Assembly (NCBI RefSeq): GCF_023374055.1
Contig: NZ_JAMBEP010000004.1
Span: 62,001 to 126,000, forward strand
DNA length: 64,000 nucleotides
Origin: Luteimonas galliterrae
Lineage (GTDB): Bacteria; Pseudomonadota; Gammaproteobacteria; Xanthomonadales; Xanthomonadaceae
Reading direction: 5' to 3'
The translations under genes were made by a program, and so were the position numbers. The notes under the pieces were generated by a model, which was not told the origin of the DNA, ran no database searches, and saw only the letters and a program-made list of their open reading frames with translations. This document shows positions 26,395 to 35,487 of the stretch, one piece after another. Positions within the stretch are counted from its first letter, which is position 1, and every line of letters begins with the position of its first letter.

Positions 26395-27279
26395 ATGACC
26401 GTCACCGATTCCGATAGCGATGCCATGCGCGTGTTCGGCGTGATGGCGCTGGAGCTCGCACCGGGCACGCAGCCCGGTCGCCAAGCGCTGCCGCAGGCCG
26501 ATGCGGGCCGCCTTGCCGGCCTGCTGGGCCGCGACCTCGCCGCCCTGGTGCCGGAAGCGCGCGAACTGGAACTGGCCTTCGCCGCGTCGCATTTCGATCC
26601 GGCCGAAGCGCTGCGTCCCGGCTGGCCGCTGCACCGTCGCCTGGACGAATTGCGCCAACGCGCGCCCGGGCGTCACGACGGGCCGCGCGTAATCGCCTTC
26701 GGCGCCGATGCGCAAGGCGATGCGCCGCTTCCGCTGCAGGCCGAGGCCGATCTGCAGGGCGGCAGCCTGCGGGTGCTGCCGTTCCTGTTGGTGGGGGATG
26801 CAGCGGTCGCGGCGGAGGTCGCCGGACGGTTCGAAGACATCTTGCTGGATCGGGGTATGGCCCAGGCCGACACCGCGCTGTGCGCGCAGGAAAGCTTCGG
26901 CACGCGCATCGAGCACGCGCGCTATCTGACCTTGCACGACCTGGCCGCGATGACCGCGTTGCAGTACGGCAACATGGGCCTGGAAGCGTTGTGGCCGGTG
27001 ATCGAAACCGCGCTGCTGGCGCCGCAGGACGAGGCCTGGCTGGACGCGCCGCCCGAACCGCTGCTGCGCTACGCGAACGGCGAAGCGAACATCGCGCTGT
27101 TCTCGCCGGATGCGTGGCGCGAACGCTACCTGGGCGACGACGCCATCCAGGCCGATGCGCTGGCGCGTCGTTACGCGCATTTCGAAGCGCGCCAACGGCA
27201 GCTGGCCGCCGTGCTGCGGGCGCATGGCGTGCCGGTGACGTTCGTGCATTGCGCCGGCCAGGCTGCCGAAGAGCTGTAG
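26395..27279 (+). CDS. Conserved-looking hypothetical protein
   Basis: 294-aa soluble protein with no signal peptide or membrane helix. It has long Ala/Leu/Glu-rich stretches in a pattern resembling alpha/beta secondary structure (for example GPRVIAFGAD and GGSLRVLPFLLVGD), and HDLAAMTALQYGNMGLEALWPVIETALLAP in the second half. Codon use matches its neighbours, so it is very likely a real gene. It is divergent from the thiolase gene with ~95 bases between them. An internal ATG at 26425 is an alternative start. I cannot assign a family or function. Confidence 0.7.
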   Translation: MTVTDSDSDAMRVFGVMALELAPGTQPGRQALPQADAGRLAGLLGRDLAALVPEARELELAFAASHFDPAEALRPGWPLHRRLDELRQRAPGRHDGPRVIAFGADAQGDAPLPLQAEADLQGGSLRVLPFLLVGDAAVAAEVAGRFEDILLDRGMAQADTALCAQESFGTRIEHARYLTLHDLAAMTALQYGNMGLEALWPVIETALLAPQDEAWLDAPPEPLLRYANGEANIALFSPDAWRERYLGDDAIQADALARRYAHFEARQRQLAAVLRAHGVPVTFVHCAGQAAEEL

Positions 27280-27286
27280 ACCGCTC

Positions 27287-27376
27287 TTCGTAGGAGCGGC
27301 TTCAGCCGCGAGCTCTTTCCCTCACGCCCGCGCGAACTTGTAGTCAAGAGCTCGCGGCTGAAGCCGCTCCTGCGAA
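27287..27376. repeat. REP-like palindrome (family A, copy 5)
   Basis: Arms GTAGGAGCGGCTTCAGCC and GGCTGAAGCCGCTCCTGC, between a plus-strand and a minus-strand gene (convergent). Confidence 0.9.
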
Positions 27377-27384
27377 AAGCTGAG

Positions 27385-27885
27385 CTACGAACTGCGTTCG
27401 GCGAACCAATCCTGGTACAGCAGATACCCCGAATCGCTCATGCCCAACGATTCGTACGTCCGTTGAGCGACGGCGTTTTCCTTCTCCACATACAACCGCA
27501 GGCCGATCACGCCCTCGCTGGCGCGCGCCAACGCCTCGACATGGCGATACAACGCGCGGTACACGCCCTTGCGGCGATGCTGCGGCGGCACGTACACGCT
27601 TTGGATCCACCACCAGTCGCCATTGCGCCAATCGCTCCACTCGCTGGTCAGCATCAGCGTACCGACCGGCACCGCCACGGTTTCGGCGTCCGCCACCGAG
27701 GTATCCAGCATGGCGACGAAGTAGCGCGCCTTGGCGGCGTCGGCCAGGCCCGCGGCGATGCCGGCGCGCAGCGTGGCAGGATCCAGGCGCTTGCGCTCGG
27801 TTTCCCAGGCCATGGCGATCGCGCAGGCGACCAGCCAATCGACGTCGGAAGTTTCTGCGGGGCGGATCGTGAAGTGATCGGTCAT
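27385..27885 (-). CDS. GNAT-family N-acetyltransferase
   Basis: 166-aa acetyltransferase. The N-terminal strand-helix is FTIRPAETSDVDWL, the acetyl-CoA binding loop is WIQSVYVPPQHRRKGVYRALYRHVEA (motif A, Q/RxxGx form), and a C-terminal LRLYVEKENAVAQRTYESLGM is the GNAT motif B. The substrate cannot be inferred from context; the upstream gene on the strand is sodC. The start ATG at 27885 opens directly on the GNAT fold. Confidence 0.88.
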   Translation of the reverse strand: MTDHFTIRPAETSDVDWLVACAIAMAWETERKRLDPATLRAGIAAGLADAAKARYFVAMLDTSVADAETVAVPVGTLMLTSEWSDWRNGDWWWIQSVYVPPQHRRKGVYRALYRHVEALARASEGVIGLRLYVEKENAVAQRTYESLGMSDSGYLLYQDWFAERSS

Positions 27886-27980
27886 GGCGCATGTTAGCGC
27901 GAGCGCACGGACCCGCCGCGTGCGCTCGCGCCGGAGCCAATGATCCTGCGTGCCGAAATCGGTTTGGCGTCGTTGCGCCG

Positions 27981-28550
27981 CTACTGCGCGATCTTGATGA
28001 CGCCGCAGGCCAGTCGCGCGCCGGCATTGCCCGCGGGCTGGCTTTTGTAATCGTCGGGCGAGGCGTGCACGATCACCGCCTTGCCGGCGACGTCGTTCGC
28101 TGCGCCGCCACCGAGCGTGACGCCGCCGAAGTGGCGGTCGACCTTGGCTACGCCTTGCGCATCGGCGACGAGGTTGTCGGCATCGCCGGCGTGGTGCGCG
28201 CCTGCTTCGGCCTTGCCGTGCGGACTGCCGGCCGGATTGAAATGGCCGCCGGCGCTGGAGGCGTCGACCGCGCTGCAATCGCCTTTCTCGTGGATGTGGA
28301 ACCCGTGCACGCTGTTGGGTGGCAACCCGCCGATCTCGCCGGTGACGTGCACGCCGTCGCCCATAGGCATCACCGCCAGCTTGCCGCTGACCAGGCTGCC
28401 AGAGGCGGAGGCGAGATTGACGACCGCCGATTGCGCCGTGCTTTGGGGCGCAGGCGATGCCGGGGCCGATGTCGAAGAGGGTGGCGTGCTGGCGCAGCTT
28501 GCAACGAGCGCGGCGGACAGAGACGCGAGGGCGAACGGAAGGATCTTCAT
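27981..28550 (-). CDS. sodC: Cu/Zn superoxide dismutase, lipoprotein
   Basis: 189-aa periplasmic enzyme that dismutates superoxide. The signal ends in the lipobox VASC (Cys19), so the protein is probably membrane-anchored, and a Ser/Pro/Ala linker follows. Metal ligands are visible: His85 and His87 (HGFHIHE), His103 (GGHFNP), His111, the HH pair at 119-120, Asp123, and His162 (VIVHASPDD). Cys92 and Cys182 fit the conserved disulfide. The length is normal. It lies next to repeat R3. Confidence 0.94.
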   Translation of the reverse strand: MKILPFALASLSAALVASCASTPPSSTSAPASPAPQSTAQSAVVNLASASGSLVSGKLAVMPMGDGVHVTGEIGGLPPNSVHGFHIHEKGDCSAVDASSAGGHFNPAGSPHGKAEAGAHHAGDADNLVADAQGVAKVDRHFGGVTLGGGAANDVAGKAVIVHASPDDYKSQPAGNAGARLACGVIKIAQ

Positions 28551-28624
28551 GGTGTGTCTCCGGAGTAACCCAGCCAAGGCTAGTCGGCGCGAAGTAGAGG
28601 TTCAATGAAATGCTGCCGACCCCT

Positions 28625-29474
28625 GCCTTCCGCTTCTTGTAAAGCGGACTTCACTCCATCGTCCTTGTCTTGCCCTGACGTTGTAGAGCGGGGCTCCCCC
28701 GCCGCTCCTTGTCCCGGCTCTATAGAGCGAAACTTGCTCCACTGCCCTTGCTCCGTCTTTGTAGAGCGGGGCTTGCTCCGCTACCCTTGCTCTTAGGCCG
28801 TTCGCTCTTAAAGCCGTCATCCCAGCGAACGCTGGGACCCATCTTGCTTTTGCTGTTGCCCGTAAGCCGTCATCCCGGCGAAGGCCGGACTGCGCAGGCA
28901 GGATCCGGAGCGAACATCCGCGCAGCGGATGGCCCGAAGGGCATGCCGCAGGCGCGGCATGTCATCCAGACCCGCGTCCTGGCGGGTGGCGCTGCGACTC
29001 GCGCCATGGAAAAGGCTTCCGGGCTGCGCCCGGGTCACTTTCTTTGTTGGCCCAAAGAAAGTAACCCAAGAAAGGGCCTGAACTGCGGTGCGATGCGTCG
29101 CACCTGAAAGTCCGCCAGCGACTTGGCTTTCGTCGCAGGTGACCTTCTTACGCAGGTACTAGATTTTGATTCGCAGCCTATGGGTGACGTGGCTTTTGCG
29201 GATTTGCGCTAAGGAGACGTTCGGTCGATCGCTTCGCATCTGAATGTCGAAGCGACGGAGGAATCCCGAAGGCTAGCGAGCGGTGGCCAAGAACATGGAG
29301 TAGCCCCTCGCCGGGATCCCTTCCAAAGGCCCTTTTTCTTTGGTGACTTCTCTTTTTGGGCCCCACAAAAAGAAAGTCACTCGGCCGCGGTTTTAGCGGA
29401 CGAAACCCCGGCCTGGAAGGCCGGCAGGTCGCGACGAACCCGCAAGCGAAGGCAGCGGAGCAAGCTCCGCTCTA
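28625..29474 (-). repeat. Composite intergenic repeat R3 (inverted copy of R1)
   Basis: The reverse complement of R1/R2, near-identical to R1 by eye over long stretches, including the TGCCGCGCCTGCGGCATG part that R2 lacks. Its hairpins lie at 29032-29067 and 29343-29380. In the latter the outer stem reads GTGAC/GTCAC, where R2 has GTTAC/GTAAC, a paired change that keeps base pairing. The right-hand palindrome supplies the stop codon of the YkgJ-like gene. There is no coding gene in the 28.55-29.47 kb gap. Confidence 0.85.
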
Positions 29475-29828
29475 CAAAGAGACGCTTTCGAACCAGATCT
29501 CCGGCATCAACGGCGGCAGTCCGTAACGCTGCCGTGCGCGATCGCACTGCGGACTGGCCTGGCCGTTTTCCCACGCCGGCAGCAGATCGCGGCACGGGTC
29601 GGGGCGCGTGCCGTAGATGCTGCAACTCACTTGCGTGCCGACGGCGCCTTGCAGTGCGACGCAGTGCGGGTTGCGGGCATCGGTGCCTTTCATCGCCATC
29701 CGATGTTTGTCGACCGGCTCTGCCAGCGCGTCCGGAATCGCGCCGCCGGCGCTGGCCAGCCCCAGCCAATGGAAGCTGACGCGGAAGGCCGCGCAGCAGG
29801 CGCCGCAGGATTGGCAGGGGTGGGGCAT
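29472..29828 (-). CDS. YkgJ-family cysteine-cluster protein
   Basis: 118-aa protein beginning MPHPCQSCGACCAAFRVSF, the CxxCxxCC signature of the YkgJ/UPF0153 family, which probably binds zinc or an iron-sulfur cluster. Further Cys residues occur in VSCSIYGTRPDPCRDL, as in the family. The ATG at 29828 is chosen because the upstream frame translates the REP-like repeat. The TAG stop lies inside the edge of repeat R3. In an un-inverted arrangement it would sit between oleB and oleC; whether it has any role with the Ole enzymes is unknown. Confidence 0.85.
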   Translation of the reverse strand: MPHPCQSCGACCAAFRVSFHWLGLASAGGAIPDALAEPVDKHRMAMKGTDARNPHCVALQGAVGTQVSCSIYGTRPDPCRDLLPAWENGQASPQCDRARQRYGLPPLMPEIWFESVSL

Positions 29829-29927
29829 CTGGTTCGCCGGATCACGGTGGCTGCGGCATTCTGACGATAAGGGGCTGATGCGCAAGGACCGGCGCGTATT
29901 GCGCATCGTCGGATAGCGCTCTTGCCC

Positions 29928-30012
29928 TTGTGGGAGCGGCTTCAGCCGCGAGCTTTTCCAGAACACGCATATCCCGCCAAAAGAGCTCGCGGCTGAAGCC
30001 GCTCCCACAAGG
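29928..30012. repeat. REP-like palindrome (family A, copy 6)
   Basis: Arms GTGGGAGCGGCTTCAGCC and complement. It lies between the divergent YkgJ-like gene and oleC, ending only 25 bases before the oleC ATG, unusual for a family normally found at gene ends. Confidence 0.9.
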
Positions 30013-30037
30013 GCGGGTGTCACGCGACAATGGCGGC

Positions 30038-31681
30038 ATGAACGAAACCTGCAATATCGCCGCCTCATTGCCGCGCCTGGCGCGCGAACGTCCCGATCAG
30101 ATCGCGATGCGCTGCCCGGGCCGTAGCGGCCGTTACCGCCTTTCGCTGACCTATGCGCAGCTGGACGCGCGCAGCGACGCGATCGCCGCCGGCCTGGCCA
30201 AACGCGGCATCGTCCGCGGCACCCGCACCGTGCTGATGGTGCGGCCGACGCTGGAATTCTTCCTGCTGATGTTCGCCCTGTTCAAGGCCGGCGCGGTGCC
30301 GGTGCTGGTCGACCCGGGCATCGACAAGCGCGCCCTGAAGCAATGCCTGAACGAGGCGAAGCCCGAAGCTTTCATCGGCATTCCGCTCGCGCACGCCGCG
30401 CGCGCGCTGCTCGGCTGGGCGCGTTCGGCGCGCGTGCGCATCACCACCGGCGCGCGCGCCTGGCTCGCGGACGCGACTTTGGCCGAGGTCGAGCGCGCCG
30501 GCGCCGGCGCGGGCGCCCAACTCGCGGACACCCTGCCCGATGAGACGGCCGCGATCCTGTTCACCAGCGGCTCGACCGGCGTACCCAAAGGCGTGGTCTA
30601 CCGCCATCGCCACTTCGTCGCGCAGATCGGCATGCTACGCGACGCTTTCGGCATTCGGGCCGGCGGCGTCGACCTGCCCACATTCCCGCCGTTCGCGCTG
30701 TTCGATCCTGCGCTGGGCCTGACTTCGATCATTCCGGAGATGGATCCGACGCGGCCGGCGCACGCGGATCCGCGCAAACTCATCGCGGCGATCGAACGCT
30801 TCGGCGTGGATCAGCTGTTCGGTTCGCCCGCGCTGATGCGGGTGCTGGCCGAGCACGGCGCGAAACTGCCTTCGCTCAAGCGCGTCACCTCCGCCGGCGC
30901 GCCGGTGCCGGCCGAAGTGGTGGCCAAACTGCGCGAGCTGCTGCCCGCGGGCGCGCAATTCTGGACGCCGTACGGCGCCACCGAATGCCTGCCGGTGGCG
31001 GCGATCGAAGGCGGCGAACTGGTCACGCTGCGCGAACGCACCGAACAGGGCGCGGGCACCTGCGTCGGCCGCGCGGTGGCGCCCAACGAGGTGCGGCTGA
31101 TCCGCGTCAGCGACGAGGCCATTCCCGATTGGTCCGACGATCTCCTCGTGCAGGGCGGGCTGGTCGGCGAGATCACCGTCGCCGGCCCGACCGCGACCGA
31201 CGCCTATTTCAACCGCGATGCGCAGACGCGCCTGGCCAAGATCCGCGAAATCCTGGCGGACGGCAGCGAGCGCATCGTGCACCGCATGGGGGACCTGGGT
31301 TATTACGACCGCGACGGCCGGCTCTGGTTCTGCGGGCGCAAATCGCAGCGCGTGGTCACCGCGCGCGAGACCTTGTGCACCGAGCAGGTCGAGCCGGTGT
31401 TCAACACGCACCCCGACGTGCGCCGCACCGCGCTGGTCGGCATCGGCGAACGCGGTGCGCAAACGCCGGTGTTGTGCGTGGAATTGCGCAAGGGCGTTCC
31501 GCGCGGCGAGCACGAACGCATCGTCGGCGAACTGCGCCACATCGGCGAAGGTTTCGTGCATACGGCGAAAGTCGAGACCTTCCTGTTCCATCCGCAATTT
31601 CCGGTCGACATCCGCCACAATGCGAAAATCGGCCGCGAGAAGCTCGCCGCGTGGGCTGCGAAGAAGTTAAGCTCTTCGTAA
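30038..31681 (+). CDS. oleC: OleC, beta-lactone synthetase (AMP-ligase superfamily)
   Basis: 547-aa member of the acyl-adenylate-forming superfamily. The AMP-binding motif LFTSGSTGVPKG is at residues ~174-185, and the adenylate-domain segments TPYGATECLPV and RMGDLGYYDRDGRLWFCGRKSQR follow in order. In the Ole pathway OleC converts the beta-hydroxy acid from OleD into a beta-lactone. The ATG at 30038 is chosen; the frame upstream translates the REP-like repeat. oleD follows on the same strand after another repeat. oleA and oleB are ~21 kb away on the other strand. Confidence 0.92.
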   Translation: MNETCNIAASLPRLARERPDQIAMRCPGRSGRYRLSLTYAQLDARSDAIAAGLAKRGIVRGTRTVLMVRPTLEFFLLMFALFKAGAVPVLVDPGIDKRALKQCLNEAKPEAFIGIPLAHAARALLGWARSARVRITTGARAWLADATLAEVERAGAGAGAQLADTLPDETAAILFTSGSTGVPKGVVYRHRHFVAQIGMLRDAFGIRAGGVDLPTFPPFALFDPALGLTSIIPEMDPTRPAHADPRKLIAAIERFGVDQLFGSPALMRVLAEHGAKLPSLKRVTSAGAPVPAEVVAKLRELLPAGAQFWTPYGATECLPVAAIEGGELVTLRERTEQGAGTCVGRAVAPNEVRLIRVSDEAIPDWSDDLLVQGGLVGEITVAGPTATDAYFNRDAQTRLAKIREILADGSERIVHRMGDLGYYDRDGRLWFCGRKSQRVVTARETLCTEQVEPVFNTHPDVRRTALVGIGERGAQTPVLCVELRKGVPRGEHERIVGELRHIGEGFVHTAKVETFLFHPQFPVDIRHNAKIGREKLAAWAAKKLSSS

Positions 31682-31761
31682 GAGCGGCTTTAGCCGCGAG
31701 CTTTTCACGGTTCGAGAGAGCTGCGGGAAAGCGCTCACGGCTAAAGCCGCTCCTACAAAAA
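31676..31761. repeat. REP-like palindrome (family A, copy 7)
   Basis: A diverged copy with TTTAGCC in place of TTCAGCC and matching GGCTAAAG on the other arm, between oleC and oleD. It overlaps the oleC stop codon. Confidence 0.85.
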
Positions 31762-31785
31762 GCGGAAAGACGGAGATGAAGTGTC

Positions 31786-32796
31786 GTGAAGATTTTGGTG
31801 ACAGGCGGCGGCGGTTTCCTGGGCCAGGCCTTATGCCGCGGCCTGGTCGAGCGCGGCCATCGAGTCGTCAGCTTCAACCGCGGCCTGTACCCGTCGCTCG
31901 AAGCGCTGGGCGTGCAGCAATTGCAGGGCGATCTGGCCGACCGCAAGGCCGTGATCGCCGCCTGCGAAGGCGCCGGCGCCGTTTTCCACAACGCCGCCAA
32001 AGCAGGCGCGTGGGGCAGCTACGACAGCTACCACCGCGCCAATGTGATGGGCACCGGCAACGTGCTGGCCGGTTGCCGCGAGCATGGCGTGGCGCGGCTG
32101 GTCTACACGTCCACGCCCAGCGTCACCCATCGCGCGACGAATCCTGTAGAAGGCGGCACCGCCGACAACGTGCCTTATGGCGACGATCTCAAGGCGCCCT
32201 ACGCCAGCACCAAACTGATCGCGGAGAAGATCGTGCTGGCAGCCAACGACGAATCGCTGTCGACGGTCGCGCTGCGTCCGCGCCTGATCTGGGGGCCCGG
32301 CGACAACCAGTTGTTGCCGCGCCTGGTCGAGCGCGCCAAGGCAGGGCGGCTGCGCTTCGTCGGCGGCGGCGACAACCTGATCGACACCACGTACATCGAC
32401 AACGCCGCGCAAGCGCATTTCGACGCCTTCGAGCATCTGGCGCCGGGCGCGGCTTGCGCCGGGCGCGCCTACTTCATCAGCAACGGCGAACCCAAATCGG
32501 TGCGCGAAGTCGTCAACGCATTGCTGGGCGCGGCCGGCGCGCCGCAAGTCGACAAGGCCATACCGTTCCGCGTCGCTTATGCGGCCGGCGTGGTCTGCGA
32601 AAAACTATGGTCGGCCTTGCCTTTGCGCGGCGAACCTCCGATGACGCGTTTCCTGGCCGAGCAGCTCAGCACCACCCATTGGTACGACATGGCGCCGGCC
32701 ACGCGCGATTTCGGCTACGTGCCGCGCGTGTCTTTTCACGACGGCATCATGCGGCTGAAGGATTCATACAACAAGGACGCAGCCGTCACCGGATGA
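31786..32796 (+). CDS. oleD: OleD, NAD(P)-dependent 2-alkyl-3-oxoalkanoate reductase
   Basis: 336-aa extended short-chain dehydrogenase of the epimerase type. The Rossmann motif VTGGGGFLG is at residues 5-13. The catalytic Tyr139 and Lys143 form YASTK, with the preceding VYTSTPSV containing the Ser/Thr. In the olefin pathway OleD reduces the 2-alkyl-3-ketoacid made by OleA to the beta-hydroxy acid used by OleC. The start is a GTG at 31786. It is probably transcribed with oleC, despite a repeat between them. Confidence 0.92.
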   Translation: MKILVTGGGGFLGQALCRGLVERGHRVVSFNRGLYPSLEALGVQQLQGDLADRKAVIAACEGAGAVFHNAAKAGAWGSYDSYHRANVMGTGNVLAGCREHGVARLVYTSTPSVTHRATNPVEGGTADNVPYGDDLKAPYASTKLIAEKIVLAANDESLSTVALRPRLIWGPGDNQLLPRLVERAKAGRLRFVGGGDNLIDTTYIDNAAQAHFDAFEHLAPGAACAGRAYFISNGEPKSVREVVNALLGAAGAPQVDKAIPFRVAYAAGVVCEKLWSALPLRGEPPMTRFLAEQLSTTHWYDMAPATRDFGYVPRVSFHDGIMRLKDSYNKDAAVTG

Positions 32797-32858
32797 TGAT
32801 CCGCCGCTCGCGATGATGGGCGCGGACGTTGCAGTCCCGCCTTTCATCGGAGATTCCC

Positions 32859-33017
32859 ATGCTGCATTACGCCGTGGTCTTCCTCGTCATCGCGATCATC
32901 GCCGCCGTGCTCGGTTTCGGCGGCATCGCCGGCGCCGCTGCCGGCATCGCCAAGATCCTGTTCGTCGTATTCCTGGTGCTCGCTGCGGTCGCGTTCTTCC
33001 GCGGCCGGCGCGTCTAG
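32859..33017 (+). CDS. DUF1328 small membrane protein (YtjA type)
   Basis: 52-aa integral membrane protein of two hydrophobic helices ([20 protein letters not shown] and [18 protein letters not shown]) joined by the GGIAGAAAG turn, with a basic tail RGRRV. This is the pattern of the DUF1328/YtjA family, often linked to envelope stress. The ATG at 32859 is preceded by GGAGATTCCC. Too short for most ORF filters, but clearly a real member. Function is unknown. Confidence 0.9.
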   Translation: MLHYAVVFLVIAIIAAVLGFGGIAGAAAGIAKILFVVFLVLAAVAFFRGRRV

Positions 33018-33133
33018 CGCAGGAGACGAACGCGCAGGCATGAGGAACGAGCGGCCGATCCGCTCGTTCCTCCTTGCCCGCTCCTCCCGCCAATCTCTCT
33101 TCTCTTCCCAGGGCTCGGCCAGCGCGCTGCCGC

Positions 33134-33139
33134 TACAAT
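33134..33139 (+). promoter_or_regulatory. Possible -10 element (TACAAT) before ubiJ
   Basis: TACAAT lies 6 bases before the ubiJ ATG region. If used, the transcript would be nearly leaderless; no clear -35 box is seen, so support is weak. Confidence 0.2.
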
Positions 33140-33145
33140 GCGGGC

Positions 33146-33790
33146 ATGGACGATGCCGCTTCCCAGCACCCCTTCGATGCGCTCAAGCCGCTCGCCGGCC
33201 GCACGCTCGAAGCCGCCCTGAACCGCGCCCTGGCGCTGGATCCGGAAACGCGCGCCAGCCTGGCCCCGCTCGCCGGTAAACGCGTGACGGTGAGCCTGGC
33301 CTCGCCGCCGCTGGCGCTGCAGATCGGCGTCGACGGCGAACGCCTGACCGTGGGCCCGGTCGACGACGACAGCGAGCCCGATTTGGCCGTGCGCAGCACG
33401 CTGGGCGCGCTGCTGGCGCAGCTGCCGTTCCTGAAGCGCGACGACGCGCCGCCGGTGGGCAAGCTGCATGTCTCCGGCGATGCCGACCTGGCGCGGCGCC
33501 TGCAGCGGCTCGCCGAGCGCTTCGATCCCGACTGGCAACAACCTTTCGCGGCCGTGTTCGGCGACGTGCTGGGCGTGCAGATCGCCAACGCCGTCGCCGG
33601 CGCCTTGAAGCAGGCGCGCAACGCGGCGACGAAACTCGCGGAGGACGCCGCCGAATTCGTCACCGAGGAGTCGCGCGACGTGGTGCCCAAGCCCGAGTTG
33701 AACGCTTTCCACGACGACGTCGACCGTTTGCGCGACGACGCCGAACGCATCGCCGCGCGCATCGCCCGCTTGCAGGCGAAGGCGCGCTGA
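33146..33790 (+). CDS. ubiJ: Ubiquinone biosynthesis accessory factor UbiJ
   Basis: 214-aa cytosolic protein with an SCP2-type lipid-binding domain at about residues 10-115 ([22 protein letters not shown], then [16 protein letters not shown]) and a helical C-terminus ending in a coiled coil ([23 protein letters not shown]). UbiJ is needed for aerobic ubiquinone synthesis, where it organises the Ubi enzyme complex and, with UbiK, binds lipids. The stop overlaps the ubiB start (TGATG), so the pair is translationally coupled. Confidence 0.9.
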   Translation: MDDAASQHPFDALKPLAGRTLEAALNRALALDPETRASLAPLAGKRVTVSLASPPLALQIGVDGERLTVGPVDDDSEPDLAVRSTLGALLAQLPFLKRDDAPPVGKLHVSGDADLARRLQRLAERFDPDWQQPFAAVFGDVLGVQIANAVAGALKQARNAATKLAEDAAEFVTEESRDVVPKPELNAFHDDVDRLRDDAERIAARIARLQAKAR

Positions 33791-35451
33791 TGGGCTCTTC
33801 TCTGCTGCGCGCGATCAAGATCGGGCGGGTGCTGCTGCGCTACCGCCTGGACGATCTGCTCGACAACACGCCCGCCGAACGCTGGTTGCGCCTGATGCGC
33901 CCGTTCGTGCCGCGCGCCTCGGCGCAGATCGCGGCGATGTCGCGCGGCGCGCGCCTGCGCATGGCGCTGCAGGAATTGGGGCCGATCTTCGTCAAGTTCG
34001 GCCAGATCCTGTCCACGCGCCGCGATCTGGTGCCGCCGGACGTCGCGGTGGAGCTGTCGCTGCTGCAGGACCGGGTGGCGCCGTTCGACGGCGAGGCCGC
34101 GCGCGCGATCGTCGAACGGGCGCTGGGCCGCGACGTGCGCGAAGCCTTCGAAAGTTTCGATACCGAGCCGCTGGCCTCCGCCTCCATCGCCCAGGTCCAT
34201 GCCGCCACCCTGGCCGGCGGCCGCGAAGTGGTCGTCAAAGTGCTGCGCCCGGACATCGAGCGCCAGATCGCCGCCGACATCGCGCTGCTGAAGAACATCG
34301 CCGGCCTGGTCGACCGCACCCATCCCAGCGCCGACAAGATCCGGCCGCGCGAAATCGTCGCCGAGATCGAAAGCACGCTGGCCGCCGAGCTCGACCTGCA
34401 GCGCGAAGGCGCCAACGCCAGCGTGCTGCGCCGCTTCTGGACCGATTCGCCGGACATGTACGTGCCCGAACCGATCTGGTCGCACACCGCCGAGCGCGTG
34501 CTGACGATGGAGCGCGTGCACGGCATCCCCAGCGACGACATCGCCCGCCTCGACGCTGCCGGCATCGACCGCAAGGCGCTGGCGGCCAAGGGCGTGCGCG
34601 TGTTCTACACCCAGGTGTTCCGCGACAATTTCTTCCACGCCGATGCGCACGCCGGCAACATCTGGGTGGACAGCGATCCGGAACGCAAGCTCGACCCGCG
34701 TTTCATCGCGCTGGATTTCGGCATCATGGGCCAGCTCTCCAGCGAGGACCAGTACTACCTCGCCGAAAATTTCATGGCGATCTTCAACCGCGACTACCGC
34801 CGCATCGCCGAGCTGCACGTGCAGGCCGGCTGGATGCCGTCGCACATCCGCATCGACGAGCTCGAAGCCGCCGCGCGCTCGGTGTGCGAGCCCTATTTCA
34901 CCCGGCCGCTGTCGGAGATATCGCTGGCCGAAGTGCTGGTCAAGCTGTTCCGCACCGCGCAGCGCTACGAGCTGACTTTGCAGCCGCAGTTGATCCTGCT
35001 GCAGAAGACCCTGCTCAACATCGAAGGCGTCGGCCGCCTGCTCGATCCGCAACTGGACATCTGGGCGGTGGCGCGCCCGGTGCTGGAGCGGATCCTGGTG
35101 GAACGCTACAGCCCGCAGCGGCTGGCCGGCGAATTCCGCAAGCGGCTGCCGGAAATGATCACGCACGCACCGGACATGCCGCGCCTGCTGCACGCCTGGC
35201 TGACCCAGCAGGTGGAAGGCAAGCACCAGCTCGCGCTGCGTTCGCGCGACCTCACCGATCTGGCGCAGACGATGAAGGGCATGCAACGCCGGATCGTGTC
35301 GGCGATCCTCGGCACCGGCCTGTTGATCGCCGCTGCGGTGCTGTTCGCGCTCGAAGCCGGCGGCCCGCAGCTGTTCGGCGTATCCGCCGCGGTGTGGGTG
35401 GCCGGGCTTGGCGGCTTGTGGGGCCTGCTCGCCGCCTGGCCGCGCCGCTGA
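33790..35451 (+). CDS. ubiB: Ubiquinone biosynthesis protein UbiB (ABC1/ADCK atypical kinase)
   Basis: 553-aa membrane-associated member of the ABC1/ADCK atypical kinase family needed for ubiquinone synthesis. The family motif [14 protein letters not shown] (KxGQ), the ASIAQVHAA loop, the [11 protein letters not shown] segment, the [10 protein letters not shown] catalytic loop and the DFG-type LDFGIMGQL are all present. Two transmembrane helices close the protein (~500-520 and ~525-545). It overlaps ubiJ by one base, forming a ubiJB operon. Confidence 0.95.
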   Translation: MGSSLLRAIKIGRVLLRYRLDDLLDNTPAERWLRLMRPFVPRASAQIAAMSRGARLRMALQELGPIFVKFGQILSTRRDLVPPDVAVELSLLQDRVAPFDGEAARAIVERALGRDVREAFESFDTEPLASASIAQVHAATLAGGREVVVKVLRPDIERQIAADIALLKNIAGLVDRTHPSADKIRPREIVAEIESTLAAELDLQREGANASVLRRFWTDSPDMYVPEPIWSHTAERVLTMERVHGIPSDDIARLDAAGIDRKALAAKGVRVFYTQVFRDNFFHADAHAGNIWVDSDPERKLDPRFIALDFGIMGQLSSEDQYYLAENFMAIFNRDYRRIAELHVQAGWMPSHIRIDELEAAARSVCEPYFTRPLSEISLAEVLVKLFRTAQRYELTLQPQLILLQKTLLNIEGVGRLLDPQLDIWAVARPVLERILVERYSPQRLAGEFRKRLPEMITHAPDMPRLLHAWLTQQVEGKHQLALRSRDLTDLAQTMKGMQRRIVSAILGTGLLIAAAVLFALEAGGPQLFGVSAAVWVAGLGGLWGLLAAWPRR

Positions 35452-35487
35452 ATGCCGTTCCCCCGGTGAAGACAGGAAACGACGCGA

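Noticed and set aside
6533-29474. R1-R3 as insertion sequences or MITEs
   Set aside because: There is no transposase frame, no consistent terminal inverted repeat pair and no clear target-site duplication. The blocks look like accretions of several palindrome families around a conserved core.
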